Below are positions 49,327-57,936 of a stretch of 64,000 nucleotides of DNA, one piece after another. Positions within the stretch are counted from its first letter, which is position 1. Each line of letters begins with the position of its first letter. The notes under the pieces are model-generated. The model was not told the origin of the DNA. It ran no database searches and saw nothing but the letters and a program-made list of their open reading frames with translations. The DNA comes from PALSA-1316 sp964499365. Lineage in GTDB: Bacteria; Nitrospirota; Thermodesulfovibrionia; Thermodesulfovibrionales; UBA6898. A program made the position numbers and the translations under genes. The stretch spans positions 79,888 through 143,887 of the forward strand of contig CAZCKU010000012.1 in the NCBI GenBank assembly GCA_964499365.1, read 5' to 3'.

Positions 49327-50118
49327 TCAAACCTTATAAAGGTCCGGTCTGCGGTCGGTGAAGAAATTGTTGTAGTGGTTAAGGTCCTTGTTGCGCGCCA
49401 GGGCAGGGTCAATGTCTGCGACCGCAAATTCCTCACGGTCATCCGATGCCCTTCGGAGCACCTCTCCGCGCGGTGAAACGATTTCGCTCCTGCCGATAAA
49501 GGTCAGGGGTTCGCGCCCGCCCCGCTGCTCCGTGCCGGTCCTGTTTGCGGTGATTGCAAAGACCCTGTTTTCGAGACACCGTGTCACCATGGCGTCAGGA
49601 CAGAACGGCAGCACCAGGTTGGACGGGTGGGCGATCAGCTCCGCCCCCATGAGGGCCAGTGTTCGTGCGGATTCGGGGAAGAACCAGTCGAAGCAGACCA
49701 TGATCCCGATGGCGCCGATTGGAGTCTGCCAGACCCTGAAGCCGGTATCGCCCGGCGTGAACCAGAGCTTTTCCTCGTAGAAAAGATGGGTCTTCCGGTA
49801 GACGCCGAGAAACCCATCCGGCCCCGTCAGGACTGCGGAGTTATAACAGTGCTCTCCCGCGCGCTCGGCAATGCCGGCAACGATATACATCCGCAGCTTT
49901 TTTGATAAAGCGATCAGCCTCTGCGTGGTGAAGCCGGCAGGGATTTCTTCCGAGATTCCGGTCGTCTCGTCCTTCGAGATAAACTGATAGCCCGTATTGA
50001 AGAGCTCCGGAAGGACGATGAGGTCGGCCTCTGCCTTTTCCAGAAGATCTGCCGCACGTTCGACGTTCGCCGTGACATCGCCGAAGACGGGACGTGTCTG
50101 AATGAAGCCGGCCTTCAC
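49327..50118 (-). CDS. Nitrilase-superfamily carbon-nitrogen hydrolase
   Basis: A 263-residue cytosolic amidase/nitrilase with the Glu-Lys-Cys triad: Glu in LIVLPELFNTGY, Lys in VYRKTHLFYEE, and Cys in GIMVCFDWFFPESAR. Length fits the C-N hydrolase core. Members hydrolyse omega-amides, ureido compounds or nitriles; the substrate is not indicated. The start is GTG 50118, overlapping the DUF2318 stop as GTGA. It ends the nosL-to-nitrilase run. Confidence 0.9.
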   Translation of the reverse strand: MKAGFIQTRPVFGDVTANVERAADLLEKAEADLIVLPELFNTGYQFISKDETTGISEEIPAGFTTQRLIALSKKLRMYIVAGIAERAGEHCYNSAVLTGPDGFLGVYRKTHLFYEEKLWFTPGDTGFRVWQTPIGAIGIMVCFDWFFPESARTLALMGAELIAHPSNLVLPFCPDAMVTRCLENRVFAITANRTGTEQRGGREPLTFIGRSEIVSPRGEVLRRASDDREEFAVADIDPALARNKDLNHYNNFFTDRRPDLYKV

Positions 50119-50585
50119 GAAAAGAGCTTCGCCCCCTTTTCAATATTCTCGGCCCTGATGATGATAAAGCCATCGGAGACGGTGCTCTTCAGCAGGATAG
50201 GGCTGCAGCCGGCCGTGTTGTCCCATGTGGTGTCGGCCAGCCTGAAACGCATACTGCATTCGTTGCAGACGATATCAGCGCCCTCGTGCCGGTAGCCTTT
50301 CCTGTGCTTATAGCAGGTGAAGCAGGCATCGAAGTAGACCGAAATCGCCCCGGCGCCGTCGGTCCGGACAAGCAGGTTGATACGCTTTCCGGATTTGCGG
50401 TAGGTGTAAAAATGGACCTTCCCGTCGTTAACTTCTTTAAGGGGTATCCGTACTTCACCGTCGGTGGCGCGCAGCGTCTGGTACTGCGCAGGCAGTCTGC
50501 TGCAGCCCCCGAGCATGGTCATGATAAGGGACAGGAGAAGGGAGATAACGGCCGGGGAGCATGCAGCCGGTAACCGGTAGCGCAT
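50115..50585 (-). CDS. DUF2318-like lipoprotein with CxxC motifs
   Basis: A 156-residue protein from ATG 50585, where the stop of the upstream membrane protein overlaps it (TGATG). A lipoprotein signal ends at a lipobox (MLGGC, Cys near residue 27). The body has CFTCYKHRKGY, then CNECSMRF and a final INPxx-free tail, matching the paired CxxC of DUF2318 proteins linked to metal uptake and redox loci (for example the Campylobacter FTR1/P19 locus). The longer frame to 50678 is rejected because it lacks a signal peptide. Metal or Fe-S binding is inferred. Confidence 0.8.
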   Translation of the reverse strand: MRYRLPAACSPAVISLLLSLIMTMLGGCSRLPAQYQTLRATDGEVRIPLKEVNDGKVHFYTYRKSGKRINLLVRTDGAGAISVYFDACFTCYKHRKGYRHEGADIVCNECSMRFRLADTTWDNTAGCSPILLKSTVSDGFIIIRAENIEKGAKLFS

Positions 50586-51592
50586 CAGTAGCCCTCGAGA
50601 GTGAAAGACGTCATAAGCATCGGTAGTACTGATAGTATAACAAATACGGCAAAGCCCGACACGGACAGGATGATCCATCTCCGCCGGATCCCGGGGATGA
50701 TCGGCGCGAGAGATCCGATTTTTTCAAAGAATGTGACCACCCCAGCCATGAAGCCGAAGAATCCTCCGGTAAAGAGCGACACGTAGAGAGGATAGCCGAC
50801 ATAGTAATAGCCGGACTGCAGGATATCAAAGGGGCAGTGGTGCGTGGGGATCTGGTAGAAATAGAGCGAAATGAACGAGATGACAGACGCCACTGATACG
50901 GACAGGAATACGAGGGAGAGCGCTGTATAGAGCAGGATCAGCTTCCTGCCGCCCCGGGCCGCCGCCGCGGTGCCTGCGAGGGCGGTGACGGCAAAGAGGG
51001 AAAAAAAGACCGTCCGCATGGTTACGGGCGGCAGCGAGGCCAGCGAACTGCTGAGCCCTGCTCCTCCTTCGCTGAAGAGCGTGCCGCAGCAGGACGTTAT
51101 CACATCAGGGTCGATATTCACAAAGTACAGGAGCTGGAGGACATCTGCCGTGAGCATCAGCGGGATCAGGCAGAGCAGCAGGGCGTATTTTCTGCGGGTC
51201 AGCGGGTAGTCTTCCGCCCTCGTGTCTACGTGGTTTATCGCGATCCAGGACGCTGCGGCAAAGAGCGTGGCGATCCGGGCATAGAGCGCCGGAAAGCCAT
51301 AGGGGTTGGCATTGAGCGAGCCGGTTGCGCACATCGCCCCGACCAGAAGATTATGCAGATCGTCGGCAGTATAGATAAAGAGGAAGGCGGAGAGGATTTC
51401 GAAGAAGAGGCCGTACTGGACGATCGTCGAGATGAGGTAGGTCCTGCGCTCCAGGACGAGCTGCGTGTCTGCACTGCTCGTCATGTCCCATTTGAGAAGG
51501 ATACGCACTCCGAGGGCGGCTGCATAAAGAGTCAGAAGGAGTGTTATGAGCGATCCGGTGTAGAGCGCCAGGATGCCGGGGTGGAGTATCAT
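50585..51592 (-). CDS. Eight-span membrane protein of unknown function
   Basis: A 335-residue integral membrane protein with about eight hydrophobic segments. Notable residues are histidines (AINHVDTRAED; IPTHHCPFDILQSGYYYVGYP) and a CC pair (VITSCCGTLFSEGG). These could line a metal or heme site, but no family is recognised. It lies between an ABC ATPase (seven bases away) and the DUF2318 lipoprotein (one-base overlap). It may be the membrane partner of that ATPase, although it lacks FtsX features. Confidence 0.75.
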   Translation of the reverse strand: MILHPGILALYTGSLITLLLTLYAAALGVRILLKWDMTSSADTQLVLERRTYLISTIVQYGLFFEILSAFLFIYTADDLHNLLVGAMCATGSLNANPYGFPALYARIATLFAAASWIAINHVDTRAEDYPLTRRKYALLLCLIPLMLTADVLQLLYFVNIDPDVITSCCGTLFSEGGAGLSSSLASLPPVTMRTVFFSLFAVTALAGTAAAARGGRKLILLYTALSLVFLSVSVASVISFISLYFYQIPTHHCPFDILQSGYYYVGYPLYVSLFTGGFFGFMAGVVTFFEKIGSLAPIIPGIRRRWIILSVSGFAVFVILSVLPMLMTSFTLEGY

Positions 51593-51598
51593 TCCCTC

Positions 51599-52321
51599 TC
51601 AGGCATTCCTCTGGATGCTGAGCGCCCTGCCGTCGCGCATCGAGACGACCTGGCTGATGCGGCTGTCTTCGAAGACGACCGGATCGTGCGATGCGATGAT
51701 GACCGTTCTGCCCTGGTCTCTCAGGTCATGCATGATGCGCATGAAGTCTGCGGCAAGGGCCGTATCGAGATGCGCGGTCGGTTCGTCGGCAAGGATGATG
51801 TCAGGGTTGTTGATCAGCGCCCGCGCGATCGCAACGCGCTGCTGTTCCCCGCCCGAAAGACTGTTGACGGGGAAATCCCTGCGTTTGCGCATGCCGAGGC
51901 TCTCCAGGATGGTGTCCGCCCGCGTCAGTCCTTCTGCCGGGTCACGGTCTGCCGGAACAAGAGGGATGAGGATATTCTGAAGCACGGTCATGCCCTGGAT
52001 CAGGTTGAACTGCTGAAAGATAAACCCGAACAGCGTTCGCCTGATATTTGTCAGAAACCGCTCCGGCAGGTGTGAGACGTCCTTCCCTTCCACGATGATA
52101 CTGCCGGAGGTCGGCCTGGTCATGCAGCCGATCAGCGAGAGGAGCGTTGTCTTGCCCGATCCGCTCGGTCCCTTGAGGACGGCGAAGTCATTTTCGAGGA
52201 CCGAGACGGATACGCTGCGCACCGCGAGCGCCTCGTTCGGTTGACCGGCGTTGTAGGTCTTGGTGACGGCCTCAGTCCTGATAACCTCTCGCGGCGTATC
52301 CGGCGTCATTTCTGGCGACAT
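51599..52321 (-). CDS. LolD-type ABC transporter ATPase
   Basis: A 240-residue ATPase with Walker A GPSGSGKTT, Q-loop FIFQQFNLIQGMTVLQNILIPL, signature LSGGEQQRVAIARALINN, Walker B IILADEPTAHLDT and switch ASHDPVVFED. It is the second LolD-like ATPase within 3 kb, on the opposite strand. Starting two bases after nosL and followed by a non-FtsX membrane protein, it probably powers a transporter for the NosL/DUF2318 system. Confidence 0.92.
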   Translation of the reverse strand: MSPEMTPDTPREVIRTEAVTKTYNAGQPNEALAVRSVSVSVLENDFAVLKGPSGSGKTTLLSLIGCMTRPTSGSIIVEGKDVSHLPERFLTNIRRTLFGFIFQQFNLIQGMTVLQNILIPLVPADRDPAEGLTRADTILESLGMRKRRDFPVNSLSGGEQQRVAIARALINNPDIILADEPTAHLDTALAADFMRIMHDLRDQGRTVIIASHDPVVFEDSRISQVVSMRDGRALSIQRNA

Positions 52322-52323
52322 TC

Positions 52324-52797
52324 CTATTTCAGGGCTTCCGCGGTTATCTCGCTGAATTTCAGGATCTTTTTGCCGCTGTGGTCTTTCATGAATTCCCTGG
52401 CTTTCTGTTCAGACTCAAGAGGCACGAACTCTGCACCCATGGGACCGAGGACGTCGCTGCCGGCAACGTAGAAGAGCTTTCGTGCGTCCATGAGTTTTGT
52501 GGAGTAATATTCCGTGACATAGATTGTCTGGATGTCTGCCTGCTTTTTCGGGGGGTTGTATTTCGGCAGGTTGAAGTAGTACCGGAACATGTCCTTTGGT
52601 CCGTCAAAGACCGCATACGCCCCGTCAGAAAAGATGATCTGGGCGACCCACTCCCGGTAGGGGGAGACGAACATTCCGCATACCTGGCATTTGTCCGTTT
52701 TGCTGACCTCGACCGGTCTTCTCTCTGCAGCGAAAGAGAGGGCTGCCGTCAGCAGAACGCCTGCGACGCAGAGTGTTATGATACGGGACTGCTTCAT
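52324..52797 (-). CDS. nosL: NosL-family copper-binding protein
   Basis: A 157-residue exported protein. A signal peptide (residues about 1-23, ending FAA) lacks a lipobox, unlike most NosL lipoproteins. The NosL core is present: KTDKCQVCGMFVSPYREWVAQIIFSDGAYAVFDGPKDMFRYYF, with Cys-Gln-Val-Cys-Gly-Met as a soft-metal site. NosL delivers Cu(I) to nitrous oxide reductase, but NosL-like proteins also appear without nosZ, as here. GAAGGAGG precedes the ATG. It heads a minus-strand operon with an ABC ATPase, membrane protein, DUF2318 and nitrilase. Confidence 0.88.
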   Translation of the reverse strand: MKQSRIITLCVAGVLLTAALSFAAERRPVEVSKTDKCQVCGMFVSPYREWVAQIIFSDGAYAVFDGPKDMFRYYFNLPKYNPPKKQADIQTIYVTEYYSTKLMDARKLFYVAGSDVLGPMGAEFVPLESEQKAREFMKDHSGKKILKFSEITAEALK

Positions 52798-53031
52798 CGA
52801 TGCCTCCTTCTGTTCAACCCGAAAAACGGGTCCCGGTATTATTGCTGCTGGTCTTATTATATATCAAAACCTGACAGAAGCACGTTCTCTTTTGAGCGGG
52901 CCGGCCTGAGCCTGCCGTGGGCCCGGGCAGGGACGACCGCGGCATCCTGCGCGTACAAAGTTGACTTTGAATATGTTAAAATAGCAAAAACGTTGCGGGC
53001 CCGAAACGGGCTCTCTGAGGAGAATCGAAGC

Positions 53032-54768
53032 ATGAAAATATCAGGCGCGGAAATCTTTATTGAATGCCTTAAAAAAGAGGGCGTGCGGCATATGTTCGGC
53101 TATCCCGGCGGCGTTGTGCTGAACATCTTTGACAAACTGCACGATGAGAAGGAGCTTGAGCTGATTCTGACCAGACACGAGCAGGGCGCAGTCCATGCGG
53201 CGGACGGATATGCGCGGGCATCGGGCAAGCCGGGCGTGGCGCTCGTTACCTCAGGCCCCGGGGCTACCAACACGGTCACCGGCATAGCGACGGCCTATAT
53301 GGATTCGATCCCGATGGTGATCTTTACCGGCCAGGTCCCGACACTGCTGATCGGGAACGACGCCTTCCAGGAGGCCGATATTGTCGGTATCACGCGGCCC
53401 TGCACCAAGCACAATTTTCTGGTCAAGAACGTCGAAGACCTTGCCCAGGTCATTAAAGAGGCCTTTTATATCGCCATGGCGGGACGGCCGGGGCCGGTGC
53501 TCATCGACCTGCCGAAGGATGTGACGACCCACAAGGCTGAGTTCGTTTACCCGGAGAGCGTGAAGCTCAGGAGTTATAACCCCACCTACGAGGGGAACAA
53601 ATATATGATAAAGCAGGCGGCCCAGATGGTCGCCCGCGCGAAGAAACCGGTGATTGTTGCAGGCGGCGGGGTGATCCTCTCCGGTGCGTCCAAAGAACTG
53701 AAGGAGTTTGCCGAATACGCCGACGTCCCGGTCACAATGACCATGATGGGGCTCGGGGGCTTCCCCGGGTCACACAAGCTTTCACTCGGCATGCTCGGCA
53801 TGCACGGGACCTATTATGCGAACAAATCGATCCAGGATGCCGACCTTCTGATCGCTATAGGGATGCGCTTCGACGATCGGGTTACCGGGAAGATCGATGC
53901 CTTTGCCCCGAATGCGAAGATCATCCATATAGATATCGATCCCACGTCGATCAGGAAAAACGTACGCGTTGACACCCCGATCGTCGGTGATGTCAGGAAG
54001 GTCCTGACGGTCCTGAACAAGGTGATGAAAGAGGAAGTAAAGGAGCAATGGACCGAGGTCAGGAAGGCCTGGATCAAGCAGCTCGACGCGTGGCGGAAAG
54101 AAAGGCCGATGACCTATGACCGGGAATCGGATATGATCAAGCCCCAATATGTCGTCGAAAAGATCTACGAACTGACGAAGGGCGATGCGATAATCACGAC
54201 CGAGGTCGGACAGAACCAGATGTGGGCAGCACAGTTCTTCAAGTACGACAAGCCGAGGACCTGGCTGTCTTCGGGTGGGCTCGGCACGATGGGGTATGGC
54301 CTTCCTGCGGCGATCGGTGCCCAGCTGGCCTTCCCCAACAAGCTTGTCATCGATATAGCCGGGGACGGCAGCATCCAGATGAACATTCAGGAACTGGCAA
54401 CCGCGGTGATCAACCGTCTGCCGGTCAAGGTGGCCATCCTCAACAACCGCTTCCTCGGGATGGTACGGCAGTGGCAGGAGCTCTTCTTCGAGGAGCGGTA
54501 TGCGCATACCAAGCTTGACGATGTGGTTCCTGATTTTGTGAAGATTGCCGACGCCTACAATGCGGTCGGTCTGCGCGCAACGAAGAAGTCGGAGGTCGAG
54601 GCGGTCCTGAAGGAGGCCTTCAGCATCAAGAGGCCGGTCATCATGGACTTTTTGACGGACTGGCAGGAGAAGGTCTATCCGATGGTACCGGCCGGTGCAG
54701 CGATCGATAACATGCTGTTCTATGAGGAAAAGAAGAAGGTCGAGAAGAAACTGAAGGCAGTCAGGTAA
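53032..54768 (+). CDS. ilvB: Acetolactate synthase large subunit
   Basis: A 578-residue ThDP enzyme that condenses pyruvate to acetolactate or acetohydroxybutyrate for valine, leucine and isoleucine. It has GYPGGVVLNIFD, the catalytic Glu in LTRHEQGAVHAADGYARASG, VTSGPGATNTVTGIATAYMDSIP, and the ThDP-Mg motif AGDGSIQMNIQELATA...NN. The AHAS-specific arginine region and C-terminal VYPMVPAGAAIDNML are intact. ATG 53032 follows GAGGAG; a longer open frame to 52378 overlaps nosL on the other strand and is rejected. Followed 46 bases later by ilvH. No leader-peptide attenuator was recognised upstream. Confidence 0.96.
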   Translation: MKISGAEIFIECLKKEGVRHMFGYPGGVVLNIFDKLHDEKELELILTRHEQGAVHAADGYARASGKPGVALVTSGPGATNTVTGIATAYMDSIPMVIFTGQVPTLLIGNDAFQEADIVGITRPCTKHNFLVKNVEDLAQVIKEAFYIAMAGRPGPVLIDLPKDVTTHKAEFVYPESVKLRSYNPTYEGNKYMIKQAAQMVARAKKPVIVAGGGVILSGASKELKEFAEYADVPVTMTMMGLGGFPGSHKLSLGMLGMHGTYYANKSIQDADLLIAIGMRFDDRVTGKIDAFAPNAKIIHIDIDPTSIRKNVRVDTPIVGDVRKVLTVLNKVMKEEVKEQWTEVRKAWIKQLDAWRKERPMTYDRESDMIKPQYVVEKIYELTKGDAIITTEVGQNQMWAAQFFKYDKPRTWLSSGGLGTMGYGLPAAIGAQLAFPNKLVIDIAGDGSIQMNIQELATAVINRLPVKVAILNNRFLGMVRQWQELFFEERYAHTKLDDVVPDFVKIADAYNAVGLRATKKSEVEAVLKEAFSIKRPVIMDFLTDWQEKVYPMVPAGAAIDNMLFYEEKKKVEKKLKAVR

Positions 54769-54814
54769 GTGATGATATTCCCCTGAGGTCAGGGACCAGG
54801 CAAAGAGGAGAGCC

Positions 54815-55303
54815 ATGAGACATACGATATCGGTACTTGTTGAAAATAAATTTGGTGTGCTGTCCAGGATATCCGGGCTGTTCAGCGGCAGGGGCTACAA
54901 CATAGAGAGCCTGTCGGTAAACGAGACGACCGATCCGCAGGTCTCGGTGATGACGATCGTCACGAGCGGCGACGACTGGATTATCGAGCAGATTACAAAA
55001 CAGCTGAACAAGCTGATTGATGTGATCAAGGTCGTGGATATGACAGAGCTGGACCATGTCGAGCGTGAGATGGTGCTTATCAAGGTCTCCCCGCGCCAGG
55101 AGGACAAGGCAGAGGTCCTGAGACTGGCAGAGATATTCCGGGGCAGGGTGGTCGACTCCAGCCAGAAGACCTATACGATCGAGATTACCGGCGAGGAGAA
55201 AAAAATCGAGGCGATCGTCGAACTGCTGAAGCCGATGGGTATCAAGGAATTCGTACGGACCGGCAAGATCGCCATCGCACGGGAAGGCATCAGGAAGGCA
55301 TAA
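54815..55303 (+). CDS. ilvH: Acetolactate synthase regulatory subunit
   Basis: A 162-residue regulatory subunit. The N-terminal ACT domain reads HTISVLVENKFGVLSRISGLFSGRGYNIESL with the valine-binding loop, followed by the C-terminal ACT-like domain (VVDSSQKTYTIEITG...IKEFVRTGKIAIARE). It activates IlvB and confers valine feedback. GAGGAG precedes the ATG by four bases. An intrinsic terminator follows, so ilvB-ilvH form the whole operon here. Confidence 0.96.
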   Translation: MRHTISVLVENKFGVLSRISGLFSGRGYNIESLSVNETTDPQVSVMTIVTSGDDWIIEQITKQLNKLIDVIKVVDMTELDHVEREMVLIKVSPRQEDKAEVLRLAEIFRGRVVDSSQKTYTIEITGEEKKIEAIVELLKPMGIKEFVRTGKIAIAREGIRKA

Positions 55304-55343
55304 CGTTCCTCTTCGTGTTTTGCTGACGAAACTGCCGTGCATG

Positions 55344-55378
55344 AAGGCTGCGGACATGACCGCGGCCTTTGCTTTTTT
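55344..55378 (+). terminator. Intrinsic terminator of ilvB-ilvH
   Basis: AAGGCTGCGG and CCGCGGCCTT form a ten-pair stem (one T-G wobble) with a six-base loop. TTGC and six Ts follow. Begins 41 bases after the ilvH stop. Confidence 0.85.
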
Positions 55379-55416
55379 ATACGCCTGTCAGTATCGCATA
55401 CCTCTGCCGGACCTGC

Positions 55417-56559
55417 TTATCCAGCGCTGCAGTAAGGCGCCTCGAGACTCTTTTCTGTCCAGCGCAGGGGGAGGGTCATCCTGAAGGTCGTGCCGGCTCC
55501 CTGGGTGCTCTGCACCGCTATCTGTCCCATATGTTCTGAGATAATCTGACGGACCAGCGGCAGCCCGATGCCAAAGCTGTATTCCTTGGTACTGAAAAAA
55601 GGGTCGAAGATCCGGTCGAGGTCCTGGAACGGGATGCCGCAGCCGGTGTCCGAAATCGTGATGACCGCATTGCCGCCATCCGTCGAAGTCCTGACCGTGA
55701 TCTTTCCTTCGGCCGGGGTTGCCGCGATTGCGTTTCTGATCACATGACAGAGGGCCACCTGCATCAGATTCTTTTCCATATTCACCTTAACGGGGCATGC
55801 GGAGAGCGCGATGTCGAGCTCCAGCCCCTTGTCCTCTGCCTCGTTCCGCGTGAATGACAGGGAGCGTTCCACAACCGGGTTGAGGTCTTCGTAGACGAAC
55901 AGGGATTTCTTGTCTTTGAGGAACGACCGGAAATTCTGGACGATGGTGTCCAGTTTCTCGGCCTCTCCGATGATCACCTTGAGACGCTCCGTGAGCTTGT
56001 CCGGGTCATCTTTTCCCTCGAGGAGCTTCTTGCCCGTGAGGCCGATGACCGTTGCCGGGTTCCTTATCTTGTCCGCGATGGTGAGGGCCAGGAGGCTCAT
56101 CGTCCTCTCCGCCAGGAGGGACTCGATGTCCCGGTTGAACTCCTCGAGGAGGTTCGTGTAGTCCCTTTCGGTCTGCAGGAGCCTGGCATAGGTGAGGGCC
56201 TTTTCGACGGAGTGCATCAGGTGGTCGGTCCTGAACGGCTTGAGAATAAAATCAAAGGCCCGCATCTTGACCGCGTCGACGGCCTTGTCGAAATCAGTGT
56301 AGCCGGTCATAAGAATCACGGGCAGTTCGGGCTCCATTTCGTGCACCCGCGCCAGCAGTTCGATCCCTGAGACCTCAGGCATCGCGATATCGCTCAGGAC
56401 AAGGTCAACCCTGTTGTGCTGCAGGTGTTCAAGGGCCTCGGCAGCGCTCCGAAAAGGGACCGTCTGATAGCCGAACTCGGTGAGGAGCAGAGATGTCAGC
56501 GACAGGACCTGTTCGTCGTCATCCACCACCATGATCAGGCCGTCTTTTTTCTTCTTCAT
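55417..56559 (-). CDS. Receiver-kinase protein with degenerate HisKA (His replaced by Asp)
   Basis: A 380-residue soluble protein. The N-terminal receiver has the acidic pair DDD, phospho-Asp in LVLSDIAMPEVSG, and KPF at the end. The H-box-like helix reads LTIADKIRNPATVIG: the A-D-K-I-R-N-P pattern puts Asp where histidine is expected, so autophosphorylation there is unlikely. The ATPase domain still has NAIAATP, DTGCGIP and FGIGLPLVRQII. It may be a phosphatase, pseudokinase or allosteric receiver output. It lies alone, 70-odd bases from the ilv terminator. Confidence 0.85.
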   Translation of the reverse strand: MKKKKDGLIMVVDDDEQVLSLTSLLLTEFGYQTVPFRSAAEALEHLQHNRVDLVLSDIAMPEVSGIELLARVHEMEPELPVILMTGYTDFDKAVDAVKMRAFDFILKPFRTDHLMHSVEKALTYARLLQTERDYTNLLEEFNRDIESLLAERTMSLLALTIADKIRNPATVIGLTGKKLLEGKDDPDKLTERLKVIIGEAEKLDTIVQNFRSFLKDKKSLFVYEDLNPVVERSLSFTRNEAEDKGLELDIALSACPVKVNMEKNLMQVALCHVIRNAIAATPAEGKITVRTSTDGGNAVITISDTGCGIPFQDLDRIFDPFFSTKEYSFGIGLPLVRQIISEHMGQIAVQSTQGAGTTFRMTLPLRWTEKSLEAPYCSAG

Positions 56560-56682
56560 AGGATCCCTTCCATAAATAATCTCAATTGTATCATATGGCG
56601 GACTGCGGGGCCAGCATGAACTGATTCTGGCCTGGCGGTCCCCCGAAGGGAGGCAGCAATGCCTGTGCGCCGCCGGGGCGGA

Positions 56683-57900
56683 CTAGAACAGCACCTGGAG
56701 TACCGCGTCAATCTTTCTGAGGGCTGTGATAATGCCGGCGGCCTGATCGCTGTTCATCCGGCCGAGATCCTGCTGCAACAGTACGTCCCGCAGGGCATCA
56801 AAGGCGCTTGCGACATCGAGGTCGCGGTCCATATGCCGGGTGAAGATATTCAGAAGTGCCGATCCGTCCCGCTCCCCCGGGGTAAGCATTCTCCCTGCTT
56901 TCCTGCGGATCTTCCTGATTATGTCCCGGACCGCTCTCAGCTGTCCGACAGCCAGTTCCATAGTCTTCCTGGAGTAACTCAGCCGTTTCCGGTAGTGGCC
57001 GTAGATCAGAAAGAATCGTATCTCCGCGGGGCTGTAACCCTCCTGCCGGAGCGTGTCGGTGTAATAGATGTTCCCCTTGCTCTTCGACATCTTCTGTCCC
57101 CTCACCATTAGATGCTCCGCATGGAGCCAGAAGCGCGCCATGGGGTACGTCCTGACCGCTTCGAGGATGGCCGCGGAATAGTCGTGGTGACGGAAGAGGT
57201 TGTCGATGCCGCCGCAATAGACGGAAAGGGTCTCATGAAAATGCCTGCTGACCAGAACAGGGTCCTGGATATTCCACGAAGGCCTGCCCCTGCCGATCGG
57301 GGTGTCCCAGTATACGGTGTCTCCGGCACGATACCCGTGCCAGAGGATAAAATCGCCCCTGTTCCACTGTATCCCGGGATACGTGTCCTGATGGAAACGC
57401 CTCTTCCGGAGCGGCCATGAGGACATATCAAGCCCATATAACTTGCCGAAGTCCCGGACTGTGCGCGGATCGAAATAGACGCTGCCTTTATACCAGTAGG
57501 CATGGCCGCTGCCGGTAAGCTGTGCGATAAACTCGGCCATTTCCCCGACATGCTCCGAGGCGACCGGCAGGTAGTCCGGAATCTTCATCCTCAGGAGTTT
57601 CATCTCCGCAATGAAATGCCGCATGTTCTCCCGGGTGAGTTCGCTCACGGTCGTCTTCTTTTGCCGGGCCTCGCGGATCGCCTTGTCCTCGACGTCGGTA
57701 AAATTCATGCCCCGCTTGACCGTATACCCCTGGTACTCGAGGTAGCGCACGAGGATATCTTCAAAGAGGAAGGTCCTGAAGTTGCCGATATGAGAGCGCT
57801 GATAGACCGACGGTCCGCAGGTAAAAACGGACACCTCCGTCCTGTTGACCGGCCTGAATACTTCAGGCCTTTTTCCGCAGGAATTGAAGAGGGTCAGCAT
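56683..57900 (-). CDS. Cysteinyl-tRNA synthetase-like class I ligase paralogue
   Basis: A 405-residue protein, shorter than CysS (about 460) and lacking most of the C-terminal anticodon domain. HIGN and KMSKSKGN motifs are intact (SHIGNFRT; GQKMSKSKGN). The N-terminal zinc Cys is kept (FTCGPSVY), but the second zinc region reads WNIQDPVLVSRH where CysRS has HIECSAM, so a key Cys is Asp here. It also has NLFRHHDYS in place of FPHHENE. It may be a second, specialised CysRS-like ligase (as MshC is in actinobacteria) or a decayed paralogue. No bona fide cysS lies in the window. Confidence 0.8.
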   Translation of the reverse strand: MLTLFNSCGKRPEVFRPVNRTEVSVFTCGPSVYQRSHIGNFRTFLFEDILVRYLEYQGYTVKRGMNFTDVEDKAIREARQKKTTVSELTRENMRHFIAEMKLLRMKIPDYLPVASEHVGEMAEFIAQLTGSGHAYWYKGSVYFDPRTVRDFGKLYGLDMSSWPLRKRRFHQDTYPGIQWNRGDFILWHGYRAGDTVYWDTPIGRGRPSWNIQDPVLVSRHFHETLSVYCGGIDNLFRHHDYSAAILEAVRTYPMARFWLHAEHLMVRGQKMSKSKGNIYYTDTLRQEGYSPAEIRFFLIYGHYRKRLSYSRKTMELAVGQLRAVRDIIRKIRRKAGRMLTPGERDGSALLNIFTRHMDRDLDVASAFDALRDVLLQQDLGRMNSDQAAGIITALRKIDAVLQVLF

Positions 57901-57936
57901 AATGCTATTTTAAACGATTTTGTGTTAATTTAAAAA

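Noticed and set aside
52378..53031. 218-codon N-terminal extension of ilvB
   Set aside because: It runs antisense through nosL and has no IlvB similarity; ATG 53032 with GAGGAG gives the family N-terminus.
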